Positions 7,947 to 17,309 are shown, numbered from the stretch's first letter. The stretch is DNA of 64,000 bases from Bradyrhizobium diazoefficiens USDA 110 (GCF_000011365.1 NC_004463.1:6496001-6560000), one strand, 5' to 3'. Translations and numbers: made by a program. Notes: a model not told the origin generated them from the sequence alone.

Positions 7947-8459
7947 ATGTTCACTGACGCAGATATGGATCGAGCCGATTGGGATTTTCTGCAAAACGGA
8001 GCTGTTACGTTATTTTGGAATCCGGCCGTTCTCGGCGCAGCAAAAGAAGACCTAAGGCAACTGGGTTATGAAGTTGCCGAGGTTGCTTGCGACAATGGTC
8101 TGCCGAACTTTCTTATGCAGCTATCGGAGGTGCTCCATTGGAGGGAGCAATTCGGCTACGGTCCATGGCGAGGCAACCTAGACGCGCTGAATGATGGCTT
8201 CGGGGAGTATCCATTCGCCAATACTGGTCGAAGCGTTCTTGCTCTAGAAGGCTTTCACGGGCTCGTCTCGATTGACCGCGACTTTGCTCATGGGGTTCTA
8301 GACATCATTGAGTCGCGAGCGAGATATCATTTGCTCTTGGGCAAAGTCCTGATCTGCTTGGTTCAAACAGACGACAATCGATACTATTGCGCTCCAATCG
8401 GCTGCCGCAGCGCCAATTGGAATCGTCGCGAATGGCTTCATGCGGCTCGCGGTCTTTGA
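7947..8459 (+). CDS. Barstar-like (barnase inhibitor fold) protein
   Basis: A 170-residue protein. The block FGYGPWRGNLDALNDGF resembles the barstar core Y-G-x-N-L-D-A-L-x-D, which in barstar carries the residues that plug the barnase active site. The gene is clearly AT-richer than its neighbours and uses codons such as AGA and TTA that are rare around it, which suggests acquisition by transfer. No RNase toxin or contact-dependent system is next to it. It may be an orphan immunity gene or a regulatory barstar homologue. The ATG follows GGTGGCGCG, a weak ribosome-binding site. Confidence 0.65.
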   Translation: MFTDADMDRADWDFLQNGAVTLFWNPAVLGAAKEDLRQLGYEVAEVACDNGLPNFLMQLSEVLHWREQFGYGPWRGNLDALNDGFGEYPFANTGRSVLALEGFHGLVSIDRDFAHGVLDIIESRARYHLLLGKVLICLVQTDDNRYYCAPIGCRSANWNRREWLHAARGL

Positions 8460-8592
8460 ACCAATCTCCCGTAAAGGCTCAGCTTCGGCTGCTCAGTCAC
8501 TGATGCCCGCTTATGGCTCCGCAGTCGACGCGCACTCTGGCTTGCCGCAGGTCTGCCCTTACAGGCGGAGCGGACGAACCTACCGATCTCGC

Positions 8593-10122
8593 CTAGCCGC
8601 GCACCAGCGACATCAGCCACTTGCGGCCGAACAGGATGAGGATCGCGAGCGCGTAGACGATCGTGCCTCCGACGGCGAGCAGAGCCAACGTCGCTTCGTC
8701 CCGGAAGGCATGCACGGAGGCAAGAGCGGCCGGGCTGAAGCGCGCGATCAGCCAGAAGGCTGCGGCGAGGATCAATCCGGTCAGCAGGAACTTCGCGAGC
8801 GACAGCAGCCACGCGCGGTCCAGCACCAGAAAGCCACGCCGCACGGCGAAGAACAGCACCAGCAAGAGATTGGTCCAGACGCCGACGGCGGTCGCCAGCG
8901 CGAGGCCGATCTGGGCGAGCGATCCCATCAGGGCGAGCTTCAGCGCGACGTTGACGGCGATGCCGGTCAGCGACGCCCGCACCGGCGTCGCGGTGTCCTT
9001 GCGCGCGTAGAAAGTCGCGACCGCGCTGCGGATCAGCACGAAGGGGATCAGGCCGATGGCGTAGGCGGCGAGCGTGCTGCCTGCGGCAACCGCATCGGCC
9101 TTCGAGAACGCGCCGCGGGCGAACAGCGCGCGCATGATCTCGTCGGGCACGGTGAGGAAGGCCGCGACGAACGGGATCGAGAACAGCAGCGTGAAGTCGA
9201 ACGCGCGGCGTTGCGCCTTCATCGCGCCGTCATGGTCGTTGGCGGTGATGCGCCGCGACATCTCCGGCAGCAGCACCGTGCCGATGGCGATGCCGATGAC
9301 GCCGATCGGCAGCTGGTTGAGACGGTCGGCATAATACAGCGCCGACAGCGCGCCCGCGGGCAGGAAGGTCGCGATGATGGTGTCGGCAAACAGCGCGACC
9401 TGCGTGCCCATCGAGCCCAGCGTCGCAGGCCCCAGCGCCTTGAAGAAGCCGCGGACGTCTTCGTCGAGCTTCAAGGGCGCAAAGCGCGGCAGGCCGCCAT
9501 GGCGGGCGAGATCGCCGGCGAGCAGGAAATATTGCAGGAAGCCCGAGATCAGGACGCCCCAGGCCGCGGCGTGGCCCGCGGTCGGAAACCAGACGGCAAC
9601 TGCCAGCGTCATCATCATCGCGACGTTGAGGAAGATCGACGCGGCCGCGGCGCTGGCAAAGCGCTGCATCACGTTGAGCATGCCGCCATAGAGCGTCACC
9701 AGCGTGATCAGCAGCAGATAGGGAAAGGTGATCCGGGTCAGCTCGATCGCAAGCTTGCGCTGCTCGGCATCCTCACTGAAGCCGGGCGCCAAAATGCTCA
9801 TGGCCTGCGGCATGAACAGCCAGGCGGCGATGAGCAGCACGACTTGCGAAGCCAAGAGCAGCGTGAAGATGCGGTCGGCGAACAATTTGGCCGCCCCCTC
9901 CCCGCGCTCGCCATGGACATGCGCATAGGCCGGCACCCAGGCGGCGTTGAACGCGCCCTCGGCGAAGATCGCGCGGAAATGGTTCGGCAACCGCAGCGCC
10001 ACGAAAAAGGCGTCGGCCACCGGGCCGGCGCCGAGGATCGCCGCGAGCATGATGTCGCGGGCAAATCCCGTCAGCCGCGAAAGCAGCGTGTAACCACCGA
10101 CCGTGAAGATGCGTCCGAGCAT
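8593..10122 (-). CDS. murJ: Lipid II flippase MurJ
   Basis: A 509-residue polytopic membrane protein of the MOP superfamily, with about 14 hydrophobic segments. The N-terminus has the MurJ pattern LLSRLTGFARDIMLAAILGA followed by DAFFVALRLPNHFRAIFAEG, and GAFNAAWVP follows; the arginines in this region line the central cavity. MurJ moves lipid-linked peptidoglycan precursor across the inner membrane and is normally essential. The length is typical. The gene lies downstream of gnnB on the same strand, separated by a palindromic repeat, so it is probably transcribed separately. Confidence 0.95.
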   Translation of the reverse strand: MLGRIFTVGGYTLLSRLTGFARDIMLAAILGAGPVADAFFVALRLPNHFRAIFAEGAFNAAWVPAYAHVHGERGEGAAKLFADRIFTLLLASQVVLLIAAWLFMPQAMSILAPGFSEDAEQRKLAIELTRITFPYLLLITLVTLYGGMLNVMQRFASAAAASIFLNVAMMMTLAVAVWFPTAGHAAAWGVLISGFLQYFLLAGDLARHGGLPRFAPLKLDEDVRGFFKALGPATLGSMGTQVALFADTIIATFLPAGALSALYYADRLNQLPIGVIGIAIGTVLLPEMSRRITANDHDGAMKAQRRAFDFTLLFSIPFVAAFLTVPDEIMRALFARGAFSKADAVAAGSTLAAYAIGLIPFVLIRSAVATFYARKDTATPVRASLTGIAVNVALKLALMGSLAQIGLALATAVGVWTNLLLVLFFAVRRGFLVLDRAWLLSLAKFLLTGLILAAAFWLIARFSPAALASVHAFRDEATLALLAVGGTIVYALAILILFGRKWLMSLVRG

Positions 10123-10180
10123 GCGTCTGTTTTAGAGCATGGCGAGATCAGGTCTAGGTGCAAACCGCGGGGACGGTCTG

Positions 10181-10300
10181 CTCCCTCCCCCGCTCGCGGG
10201 GCAGGGTTGGGGAGAGGGTGTCTCAACAAGAAAGACTCCCCCAGAGGAGAGAACCCTCACCCGGCGCTTCGCGCCGACCTCTCCCGCGAGCGGGAGAGGT
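10181..10300. repeat. Palindromic intergenic repeat, copy 1 of 3
   Basis: CTCCCTCCCCCGCTCGCGGG at one end and CTCTCCCGCGAGCGGGAGAG at the other frame a centre with AACCCTCACCCGGCGCTTCG. The arms are inverted relative to each other. Related copies lie at 51016-51134 and 53171-53313 in this window. Confidence 0.8.
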
Positions 10301-10309
10301 GAACCAAGA

Positions 10310-11503
10310 TCAACCCGCAATCGCCCCGCGCACGGCGGCGATGATTCGCTCCTGGTCGGCTTCGGTCAGGTAGGCGTGCATCGGCAGGCTGATGACGTCC
10401 TGCGACAGGCTCTCGCAACCCGGCAACCCGCCCTCGGCGACCGGATACTGCTTGTAGGCGGTCTGCTGATGCATCGACTTGCCGTAATAGATCGCGGTCG
10501 GCACGCCCTGGGCCTTCAGCGCCGCGGCAAAGCCGTCACGGTCGGTCCCCTCGGGCAGGCGGATGGTGTACTGCGCCCAGACCGAGGTGTTGCCGGGGCT
10601 AAGGCGCGGCACGGTGACCACGTTGCTGAGCCCGCGCTCATAGCGTTCGGCAACCCGGTTGCGGGCAGCGATCTCGTCGTCAAAAATCTTCAGCTTCTCG
10701 ATCAGGACCGCAGCCTGCATGGTGTCGAGCCGGCCGGTGAGGCCAAGACGGACGTTGTCGTATTTGTCGATGCCCTGCCCGTGCACGCGGATGCTGCGCA
10801 GCGTCGCCGCGAGCTCGTCGTCATCGGTGAAGATCGCGCCGCCGTCGCCAAAGCAGCCGAGCGGTTTTGCCGGGAAGAAGCTGGTGGCGGTAGCAAGCGC
10901 CAGGGTGCCGAGCTTGCGGCCCTTGTAGCTCGCGCCAAACCCCTGGGCGGCGTCGTCGAGCACGAACAGGCCTTCGGCCTTTGCGATCTCGGCGATGGCG
11001 TCGTGATCGGCGGGCTGGCCGAACAGGTCGACCGGAATGACCGCTGCCGGCTTGAGGCCGGCCTTGCGGGCGGACGCGATGCCGCGCTTGAGCGATTCCG
11101 GGCTCATGTTGAAGGTCGCCTCGTCCACGTCGACATAGACCGGCGTCGCGCCGGTCCGCGCCACCGGCGAGGCGGTCGCGATGAAGGTGAAGGACGGACA
11201 CAGCACGGCATCGCCGGGCCCGACATTCTTCGCCATCATCACCATCAGGATCGCGTCGGTGCCGCTGGCGCAGCCGATGACGTGCTTGGCGCCGCAATAG
11301 GCCGCGAGCTGCTTCTCGAGCTCGGCGACCTCAGGGCCGTTGACGAACTGGCAATGGTCGAGCACGCGCTTGACGGCCGCATCGAGCGAGGCGCCGAGCC
11401 GGCGGCGCTGCGAGCCGACGTCGATGAAGGGAATGGGTTCGGACCGCAGATGCTGGTTCATGGCGCCTTGCTGATTGTCTTGCGAAGTTTGGGAAGCCGA
11501 CAT
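10310..11503 (-). CDS. gnnB: DegT/DnrJ-family sugar aminotransferase, GnnB-like
   Basis: A 397-residue PLP aminotransferase of nucleotide sugars. Marks are IPFIDVGSQRRRL at the start, GCASGTDAI, DDAAQGFGA and the PLP lysine in SFFPAKPLGCFGDGGA, typical of enzymes adding an amino group at C3 of a UDP-hexosamine. It follows the Gfo/Idh/MocA gene after 9 bases. That pairing is the GnnA-GnnB arrangement that makes UDP-GlcNAc3N for diaminoglucose-based lipid A, which Bradyrhizobium is known to have. A WbpE-like role in O-antigen is the alternative. The start may be the ATG at 11461 (preceded by AAGG) instead of 11503. Confidence 0.78.
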   Translation of the reverse strand: MSASQTSQDNQQGAMNQHLRSEPIPFIDVGSQRRRLGASLDAAVKRVLDHCQFVNGPEVAELEKQLAAYCGAKHVIGCASGTDAILMVMMAKNVGPGDAVLCPSFTFIATASPVARTGATPVYVDVDEATFNMSPESLKRGIASARKAGLKPAAVIPVDLFGQPADHDAIAEIAKAEGLFVLDDAAQGFGASYKGRKLGTLALATATSFFPAKPLGCFGDGGAIFTDDDELAATLRSIRVHGQGIDKYDNVRLGLTGRLDTMQAAVLIEKLKIFDDEIAARNRVAERYERGLSNVVTVPRLSPGNTSVWAQYTIRLPEGTDRDGFAAALKAQGVPTAIYYGKSMHQQTAYKQYPVAEGGLPGCESLSQDVISLPMHAYLTEADQERIIAAVRGAIAG

Positions 11504-11512
11504 GGATGGAGA

Positions 11513-12517
11513 TCAGCCGGCGACGCGGCGCGGACCCTTGCGGGCGGGCGACGTCGCGGCGGGACGCGACGGCGTCTCCAGGCACTGCGTGGCGATCTCG
11601 AGGCTGGCAACGCCCTCATCGCCGGTGACCGCCGGCGTCTCGCCGTGGCGCACGGCCTTGAGGAACGCGATCAGCTCTGCCCGCAGCGGCTCGTCATGGC
11701 CGACAGGCAGATGCCGCATCGAGTAGCTGCCGTCGGGCTTGAAGCCGAAGCACTCGGTGACCTGGCGCGTCAACAGATCGCCCATCACGTATTTGCCGCG
11801 GGTCGCGACCGTGACGCTGCGTGCCTTGAACGGCGTCAGCCAGTTGGTGTTGATGTGGGCGAGCACGCCGTTGGCGGTGCGGAATTGGAGCAGCGCGATG
11901 TCCTCGCGCTCGGCGACCGCGCTCGACAATTGCGGCTGCACCTCGACGATGTCGGATTCGGTGAACCAGCGGATCAGGTCGATGTCGTGCACGGCGAGGT
12001 CGATGACGACGCCGACATTGGACATGCGCGGCGGGAACGGACCGACGCGGGTGATCGCGATCGAGAGGATATCCTCGCCCGCGATCGCCTGCTTGACCGC
12101 GGCGACCGCCGGATTGAAGCGCTCGACATGGCCGACCATCAGCGTGACGCCAGCCTTTTGCGCGGCGGCGACGATCTCGCGGCCTTCGGCGACCGTGGAG
12201 GCGATCGGCTTCTCGACCAGTACGTGGCTGTTCTTGGCGATGCAGGCGAGCGCGACCTCGTGATGCAGATGGGTGGGCGCTGCGATGGTGACGGCATCGA
12301 CGCCGGCGGCCAGGAGCTGGTCGAGCGTCTCGAACCCTTGGCAGTTGGCAAGCTCGGTGGTGCGCGTCAGGTGCGTCGGCGAGGGATCGACCACGCCGAC
12401 GAGGGTGACGCCGGGAAGACCCGCGAGCACGCGCGCATGGTTGCTGCCCATCACGCCCGCGCCGACGACACCGACACGCAAGCCTGCTTTGGCAGGCGCT
12501 GACCCTTTGGAACTCAT
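11513..12517 (-). CDS. gnnA: Gfo/Idh/MocA-family oxidoreductase, UDP-GlcNAc 3-dehydrogenase (GnnA)-like
   Basis: A 334-residue NAD(P)-dependent oxidoreductase. The Rossmann start LRVGVVGAGVMGSNHARVL is followed by the family motif VEKPIA and by GHVERFNPA, seen in GnnA-type proteins. The predicted reaction is oxidation of UDP-GlcNAc at C3, giving the keto sugar used by the neighbouring aminotransferase. The frame opens at a GTG (12574), but the ATG at 12517 leaves a normal short lead before the Rossmann fold, so I use it. The product would feed LpxA-type acylation with N-linked primary fatty acids. The C-terminus has an arginine-rich tail. Confidence 0.76.
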   Translation of the reverse strand: MSSKGSAPAKAGLRVGVVGAGVMGSNHARVLAGLPGVTLVGVVDPSPTHLTRTTELANCQGFETLDQLLAAGVDAVTIAAPTHLHHEVALACIAKNSHVLVEKPIASTVAEGREIVAAAQKAGVTLMVGHVERFNPAVAAVKQAIAGEDILSIAITRVGPFPPRMSNVGVVIDLAVHDIDLIRWFTESDIVEVQPQLSSAVAEREDIALLQFRTANGVLAHINTNWLTPFKARSVTVATRGKYVMGDLLTRQVTECFGFKPDGSYSMRHLPVGHDEPLRAELIAFLKAVRHGETPAVTGDEGVASLEIATQCLETPSRPAATSPARKGPRRVAG

Positions 12518-12702
12518 CTGAGCAAACCCCGATTCAACCGCAAATCCCCGGGCCGCTTCTAGCACGGGCGCCACATTTGTGGCGAATGCAGAGCTTCCGG
12601 CCCGGACACGATTTGATTCAAAAAGTTACACGTTCCCCGGGCCTTAAGCCGCTGAAAGATACTGCTCTTTCGGCCCGGGTCACGTTGTTCGGAGCCTGCT
12701 GG

Positions 12703-14121
12703 TTACGACCTTTGATAGTCGTCTTCAATCCGGATGATGTCGTCTTCCCCGAGATAGCTGCCGGTCTGGACCTCGATGAGTTCCAGCATGATTTTACCGG
12801 GATTCTCCATCCGGTGCACCGCGCCCATCGGGATGTAGATCGACTCGTTCTCGTGCACCGTCTTCACGGTCTCGTTGACGGTGACCCGCGCCGCGCCGCG
12901 AACCACGATCCAGTGCTCGGCACGGTGATGGTGCTTCTGCAGCGACAGCCGCCCGCCGGGCTTGACCACGATGCGCTTGACCTGGTGGCGCTCGCCATTG
13001 TCCACCGACTGGTAGCTGCCCCAGGGCCGATGCACCTTGAGATGCTCCTCGGTGACCTTCGGGGCCACCGCCTTGAGCTTGGTCACCAGGCGCTTCAGGC
13101 CGTTGGCATCCTTCTGGCGCGAGACCAGGACCGCATCGGCGGTCGCGACCACGACGAGATCGTCGACGCCTTCGAGCGCGACCAGCGCGGAATCGGTGGT
13201 GACGTTGCAGTTGCGCGAATCCTCGAACACGGCGGCGCCGTGCGCGGCGTTGCCCTGCGCGTCCTTCTCCGACAATTCCCAAACCGCGTGCCAGGAGCCG
13301 ACGTCGGACCAGCCGCAGGACACCGGCACGACGGCCGCGCGCGAGGTCTTCTCCATCACCGCGTAGTCGATCGAGATCGCCTTCGCCGAACCGAACGCCT
13401 CGGGCTCCAGCGTCACGAAGCCGAGATCGCGGCCGGCGTTGGTGACCGCATTGGAGACCGCCTCCACGCTCGCCGCATCGACCTTGCGGTATTCGTCGAG
13501 CAGGACGGTTGCCGGGAACATGAAGTTGCCGCTGTTCCACAGATAGCCCGAATTGACGTAGTCGGCCGCCTTCACCGCGTCCGGCTTCTCGACGAAGCGC
13601 GCGACTGCGTGCACCTCGCCGGAGATCACCTCGCCCAGGCTGATATAGCCGTATTCGGTCGCCGGCCGCTCCGGCTTGACGCCGAAGGTGACGATGCGCC
13701 CGGCGCTCGCGGCGGTGAGGCCTTCGCGGCAGGCCGCGACGAAGGCGGCCTTGTCCTGCACCACGTGGTCGGCGGCGAGCGCGAGCACGATCGCTTCACT
13801 GGCGCGGTTCTGCGCGAACACCGCGCCCGCGGCAATCGCAGGGCCGGAGTCGCGGCGCATCGGCTCGAGGATCACGTCGGCCTCGATGCCGATCTCGGCG
13901 AGCTGCTCCAGCACCATGAAGCGATAGGACGCATTGGTGATGACGATCGGACGATCGAACAGCGAGGCGTCCGAGACGCGCAGCAGCGTGTCCTGGAAGG
14001 TCGAGCGCGAACCGAACAGCGGCAGGAACTGCTTGGGGCGCACCTCGCGCGAGGCCGGCCACAGCCGCGTGCCGGCACCGCCGCACATGATCAGGGGGAT
14101 AATGCGTTTGTCCATCGTCAT
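12703..14121 (-). CDS. manC: Mannose-1-phosphate guanylyltransferase / mannose-6-phosphate isomerase
   Basis: About 472 residues. The N-terminal nucleotidyltransferase domain has IPLIMCGGAGTRLWPASR and FVEKPD. The C-terminal cupin (type II phosphomannose isomerase) has RPWGSYQSVD, KPGGRLSLQKHHHRAEHWIV and the metal-binding histidines in QKHHHRAEHW. It makes GDP-mannose for LPS core and O-chain sugars. The frame continues upstream to 14196, but the ATG at 14121 lies one base after the stop of the epimerase gene, so the two are translationally coupled. An ATG two codons further in (14115) is also possible. Confidence 0.93.
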   Translation of the reverse strand: MTMDKRIIPLIMCGGAGTRLWPASREVRPKQFLPLFGSRSTFQDTLLRVSDASLFDRPIVITNASYRFMVLEQLAEIGIEADVILEPMRRDSGPAIAAGAVFAQNRASEAIVLALAADHVVQDKAAFVAACREGLTAASAGRIVTFGVKPERPATEYGYISLGEVISGEVHAVARFVEKPDAVKAADYVNSGYLWNSGNFMFPATVLLDEYRKVDAASVEAVSNAVTNAGRDLGFVTLEPEAFGSAKAISIDYAVMEKTSRAAVVPVSCGWSDVGSWHAVWELSEKDAQGNAAHGAAVFEDSRNCNVTTDSALVALEGVDDLVVVATADAVLVSRQKDANGLKRLVTKLKAVAPKVTEEHLKVHRPWGSYQSVDNGERHQVKRIVVKPGGRLSLQKHHHRAEHWIVVRGAARVTVNETVKTVHENESIYIPMGAVHRMENPGKIMLELIEVQTGSYLGEDDIIRIEDDYQRS

Positions 14122-14122
14122 C

Positions 14123-15112
14123 TCAAACCTTGAAGTAGTCCCGATACCAGGTGACAAAATTACGAACCCCGTGCTCGATCGGCGTTGACGGTGCAAAGCC
14201 GGTGTCGCGCATCAGGTCCTCGACATCCGCGAACGTTTCCAAGACGTCTCCCGGCTGCATCGGCAGCAATTCTTTGATCGCCGTCCGACCCAGCTCCTGC
14301 TCCAGAAGTCCGACGACATGCATCAGCTCCTCGGGGCGGTGGTTGCCGACATTGTAGACCTTAGACGGCGCATTTGCGGCAGCCGGGTCATCGGCGGGCA
14401 CCCGATCGATCAGCTTGGACACGACACGGGTTACGTCGTCAATATAGGTGAAGTCGCGTCGCATCCTGCCATGGTTAAAGAGCCGGATCGGCGTCCCCGC
14501 CATGATCGCGTTCACGAACAGAAACATGGCCATATCGGGCCGTCCCCACGGGCCGTATATGGTAAAGAATCGCAAGGCCGTGACCGGCAGCCGGTAGAGA
14601 TGGCTGTAGGACTGCGCCATCACTTCGTTCGCCTTCTTGGTCGCGGCGTAGAAGCTCACCGGATGATCGGTCCGGTCCTGCACGGCAAATGGCAGTTTTG
14701 TGTTGGCGCCGTAAACGGAGGATGACGAGGCGTAGACCAGATGACGACAGCCGTTGTTGCGGCAGCCCTCCAGCACGTTGAGAAAGCCCAGGAGATTGGA
14801 ATCGGCGTAAGCCTGCGGATGCTCGATCGAGTAGCGCACGCCGGCCTGGGCGGCCAGATGCACGACCTTGGCAAACGCGTGCTGTCCAAACAACGCCGCA
14901 ATGGTCTCGCGGTCGGCCAGATCGGCCTTGACGAACGAGAAGCGGGAATCGCTACGCAACAGCTCGAGCCGCGCCTGCTTCAGCGCCGGGTCGTAATAGC
15001 TGTTGAGATTGTCGAGCCCGATCACGGGCCGACCTTCGGCGAGCAGCTGCCGGGCGACGTGGAAGCCGATGAAGCCGGCGGCACCCGTGACCAAAATCGC
15101 CTGATCCATCAT
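14123..15112 (-). CDS. UDP-glucuronate 4-epimerase-like NAD-dependent epimerase
   Basis: A 329-residue extended short-chain dehydrogenase. It has the NAD motif GAAGFIG, the catalytic tyrosine and lysine in SFYAATKKANE and the YGPWGRPDMA sequence that marks UDP-glucuronate 4-epimerases. The product would be UDP-galacturonate, a sugar used in rhizobial LPS cores and lipid A. The gene is first of a two-gene unit with manC. A 221-base gap separates it from the divergent UPF0104 gene and should hold both promoters. Confidence 0.88.
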   Translation of the reverse strand: MMDQAILVTGAAGFIGFHVARQLLAEGRPVIGLDNLNSYYDPALKQARLELLRSDSRFSFVKADLADRETIAALFGQHAFAKVVHLAAQAGVRYSIEHPQAYADSNLLGFLNVLEGCRNNGCRHLVYASSSSVYGANTKLPFAVQDRTDHPVSFYAATKKANEVMAQSYSHLYRLPVTALRFFTIYGPWGRPDMAMFLFVNAIMAGTPIRLFNHGRMRRDFTYIDDVTRVVSKLIDRVPADDPAAANAPSKVYNVGNHRPEELMHVVGLLEQELGRTAIKELLPMQPGDVLETFADVEDLMRDTGFAPSTPIEHGVRNFVTWYRDYFKV

Positions 15113-15333
15113 CCTGTTCCCAAGGGATCCCTAGCTCGATCGCCTGCGGCGCTTCTTTAGCCGCCGCATCGAGGGGGTCGCAATAGCCCCGCCGCCCGCC
15201 ATGACGGGTCGGGATAACCGCGCATGATAACCGCTATTGCAAGATCGGCGCCAAGACCATACCAAAGCGGCCTAATTCGGCGCCTCGCGTCGGGTTGCCT
15301 CAAATCTTCGCAAACCCTGTTCATGCGGGCGAG

Positions 15334-16293
15334 ATGCGCCGAATCCTGCTGTCGACGGCCAAGATCCTGATTTCCGCAGCGCTGCTCTACCTGGCGCTGC
15401 GCAAGGTCGATCTGTCCGAACTTTTGTCGCGCTTCACCGTAACCAGCCTGTTCTGGATCGGCATCGCGATCGCCGTCACGTTCCTGCAAATCTTCGTCGG
15501 CGTGCTGCGCTGGCGCCAGATCAGCGCCGAATGCGGTGCGCCGCTCGAGCTCGGCCGGGCCATGCGCTACAACGTGATCGGATCCTTCTTCAACCAAACC
15601 CTGCCGTCCGCGATCGGCGGCGATGCGGTCCGGCTGTGGCTGGTCGCGCGCGCCGGCGCCGGCTGGCGAGCGGCCACTTACTCTATCTTCGTCGATCGCG
15701 CGATCGGCCTCGTCGCGCTCGCGATCCTCATCGTCGCGAGCCTGCCGTGGAGCTACACCCTCATCACCGATCCGCATGGACGCTCGGCATTGCTGCTCGT
15801 CGATCTTGCGGCGCTCGCGGGCGGCCTCGGCTTCCTGGTCTTCGGCGCGCTGAAATGGCAATGGCTGAAGAGGTGGTGGGCCACCCACCACATCCACGCC
15901 TGCGCGGTGATCGCGAACCGCGTGATCTTCAGCCGCAGGCGCGGACCGATCGTTGCGATCCTGTCGCTCACCGTGCATGGGCTCGCCGCCGTCGTCGCTT
16001 GGTGCGTCGTGCAGTCGATCGCCGCTCCGGTCCGCTTCAGCGACGTCTTCCTGCTCGTGCCGCCGGTGATGCTGATCACGATGATGCCGATCTCGATCGC
16101 CGGCTGGGGACTGCGTGAAGCCACGATGGGCCTGGCGTTCGGCTTCGCGGGACTTGCCGCAAGCGAGGGCGTCAACGTCTCGCTGCTGTTCGGCGCCGTA
16201 TATTTCATCGTCGGCGCGATCGGCGGCCTGGTCTGGATCCTCAGCGCGGAGAAGGCCGCGCAAGGGTCGGCTCCGATCGGAGTGCCGGAGTGA
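15334..16293 (+). CDS. UPF0104 / lysylphosphatidylglycerol synthase transmembrane-domain protein
   Basis: A roughly 319-residue inner-membrane protein with about eight hydrophobic segments. The block FFNQTLPSAIGGDAVRLWLV is the signature of the UPF0104/AglD-type family, also the flippase-like half of MprF. It has no synthase domain, so it may move or bind a lipid-linked intermediate. The frame opens at 15295, but the ATG at 15334 (MRRILLSTAK) places a basic lead directly before the first membrane segment. It overlaps the next gene by four bases (GTGA), so the two are coupled, which ties it to polyprenyl-linked sugar assembly. Confidence 0.8.
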   Translation: MRRILLSTAKILISAALLYLALRKVDLSELLSRFTVTSLFWIGIAIAVTFLQIFVGVLRWRQISAECGAPLELGRAMRYNVIGSFFNQTLPSAIGGDAVRLWLVARAGAGWRAATYSIFVDRAIGLVALAILIVASLPWSYTLITDPHGRSALLLVDLAALAGGLGFLVFGALKWQWLKRWWATHHIHACAVIANRVIFSRRRGPIVAILSLTVHGLAAVVAWCVVQSIAAPVRFSDVFLLVPPVMLITMMPISIAGWGLREATMGLAFGFAGLAASEGVNVSLLFGAVYFIVGAIGGLVWILSAEKAAQGSAPIGVPE

Positions 16294-17309
16294 ACCCGGC
16301 CGCCGATACGCTCGCCGCCGTACCCTCGCTGCTTGCCGTTGCGATCGCCGCGCTGGTGTCGGCCGTCATCACCTGGACCAGCCGTCCCCTGCTCCAGCGC
16401 TACGCACTGGCGCGGCCGAACGCGCGGTCCTCGCATCGCGTTCCGACTCCGCAGGGCGCGGGCATCGCGGTGATATCAGCGACGCTCCTGGTCGCATCGG
16501 CCTGGGCAGCCTGGGCAAATGTCGCGATCCCGCCGGCGCTGATCGCTGCGACGGTCCTGATCGCCCTGGTGGGATTTGCCGACGACATCGTCTCGCTGCC
16601 GGTGCTGGTTCGGCTCGTGCTGCAAGCCGCCGCCGTCGGAGCCGTCGTGTTCACCGCGCCCGAAACGGCGCGCATCGTCCCGGCGCTGCCGCTCGCGCTG
16701 GAGCGCGGCCTCGTCCTGCTCGCCGGAATCTGGTTCGTGAACCTCGTCAATTTCATGGACGGGCTCGACCTGATGACGGTCGTGGAAGTGGTGCCGATCA
16801 CCGCGGCGCTGCTGCTGCTGGGATGGCTCGGCGACCTGTCCTGGCCCGCCGCCCTGCTCGCCACCACCCTGTGCGGCGCAACGCTCGGCTTTGCGCCGTT
16901 CAATCGTCCCGTCGCAAAGGTGTTTCTCGGCGATGTCGGCAGCCTGCCGATCGGCCTTCTGCTCGGCTGGTGCCTGCTGGAGCTCGCCTGGCACGGGCAG
17001 CCGGTCGCGGCGCTGCTGCTGCCGGCCTATTACCTCGCGGATGCCACCATCACGCTGTTTCGCCGCATCGCCCGCCGCGAACAATTCTGGTCGGCGCACC
17101 GCTCGCACTTTTACCAGCGCGCGACCGACCATGGCTTCAAGGTCCGGCGGGTGGTCGGCGAGGTGTTCGCGCTCAATCTCGTGCTGGCACTGCTGGCGAT
17201 CCTCACCGTTCGCGCCGGTTCGATCACGGTCACGATCGCCTGCCTGCTCGCAGGCGCGATCGCCGTCGGCGTCGTCCTGCGGCGCTTCTCCCGCCCTCAG
17301 GCGTCCTGA
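16290..17309 (+). CDS. Polyprenyl-phosphate hexosamine-1-phosphate transferase (WecA/WbpL family, WreU-like)
   Basis: A 339-residue polytopic enzyme of the MraY/WecA superfamily. The catalytic aspartates lie in GFADDIVSLPV and FMDGLDLM; KVFLGDVGSLPIGLLLG and the C-terminal loop with SAHRSHFYQRA complete the family pattern. It transfers a sugar phosphate from a UDP-sugar to undecaprenyl phosphate, starting O-antigen. Starting at GTG, it overlaps the upstream gene by four bases. Nearby WreQ- and WreV-like genes suggest the sugar is N-acetylquinovosamine, as shown for the Rhizobium etli homologues. It converges with the next gene with a 13-base overlap. Confidence 0.85.
   Translation: MNPAADTLAAVPSLLAVAIAALVSAVITWTSRPLLQRYALARPNARSSHRVPTPQGAGIAVISATLLVASAWAAWANVAIPPALIAATVLIALVGFADDIVSLPVLVRLVLQAAAVGAVVFTAPETARIVPALPLALERGLVLLAGIWFVNLVNFMDGLDLMTVVEVVPITAALLLLGWLGDLSWPAALLATTLCGATLGFAPFNRPVAKVFLGDVGSLPIGLLLGWCLLELAWHGQPVAALLLPAYYLADATITLFRRIARREQFWSAHRSHFYQRATDHGFKVRRVVGEVFALNLVLALLAILTVRAGSITVTIACLLAGAIAVGVVLRRFSRPQAS

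Noticed and set aside
10181..10300. CRISPR-like repeat
   Set aside because: The element is one palindrome without regularly spaced direct repeats or spacers, and no cas gene is present.
8440..10302. Long plus-strand reading frame opposite murJ
   Set aside because: It is arginine/aspartate/glutamine-rich and low-complexity with no domain. It is the high-GC antisense shadow of a convincing membrane protein gene.
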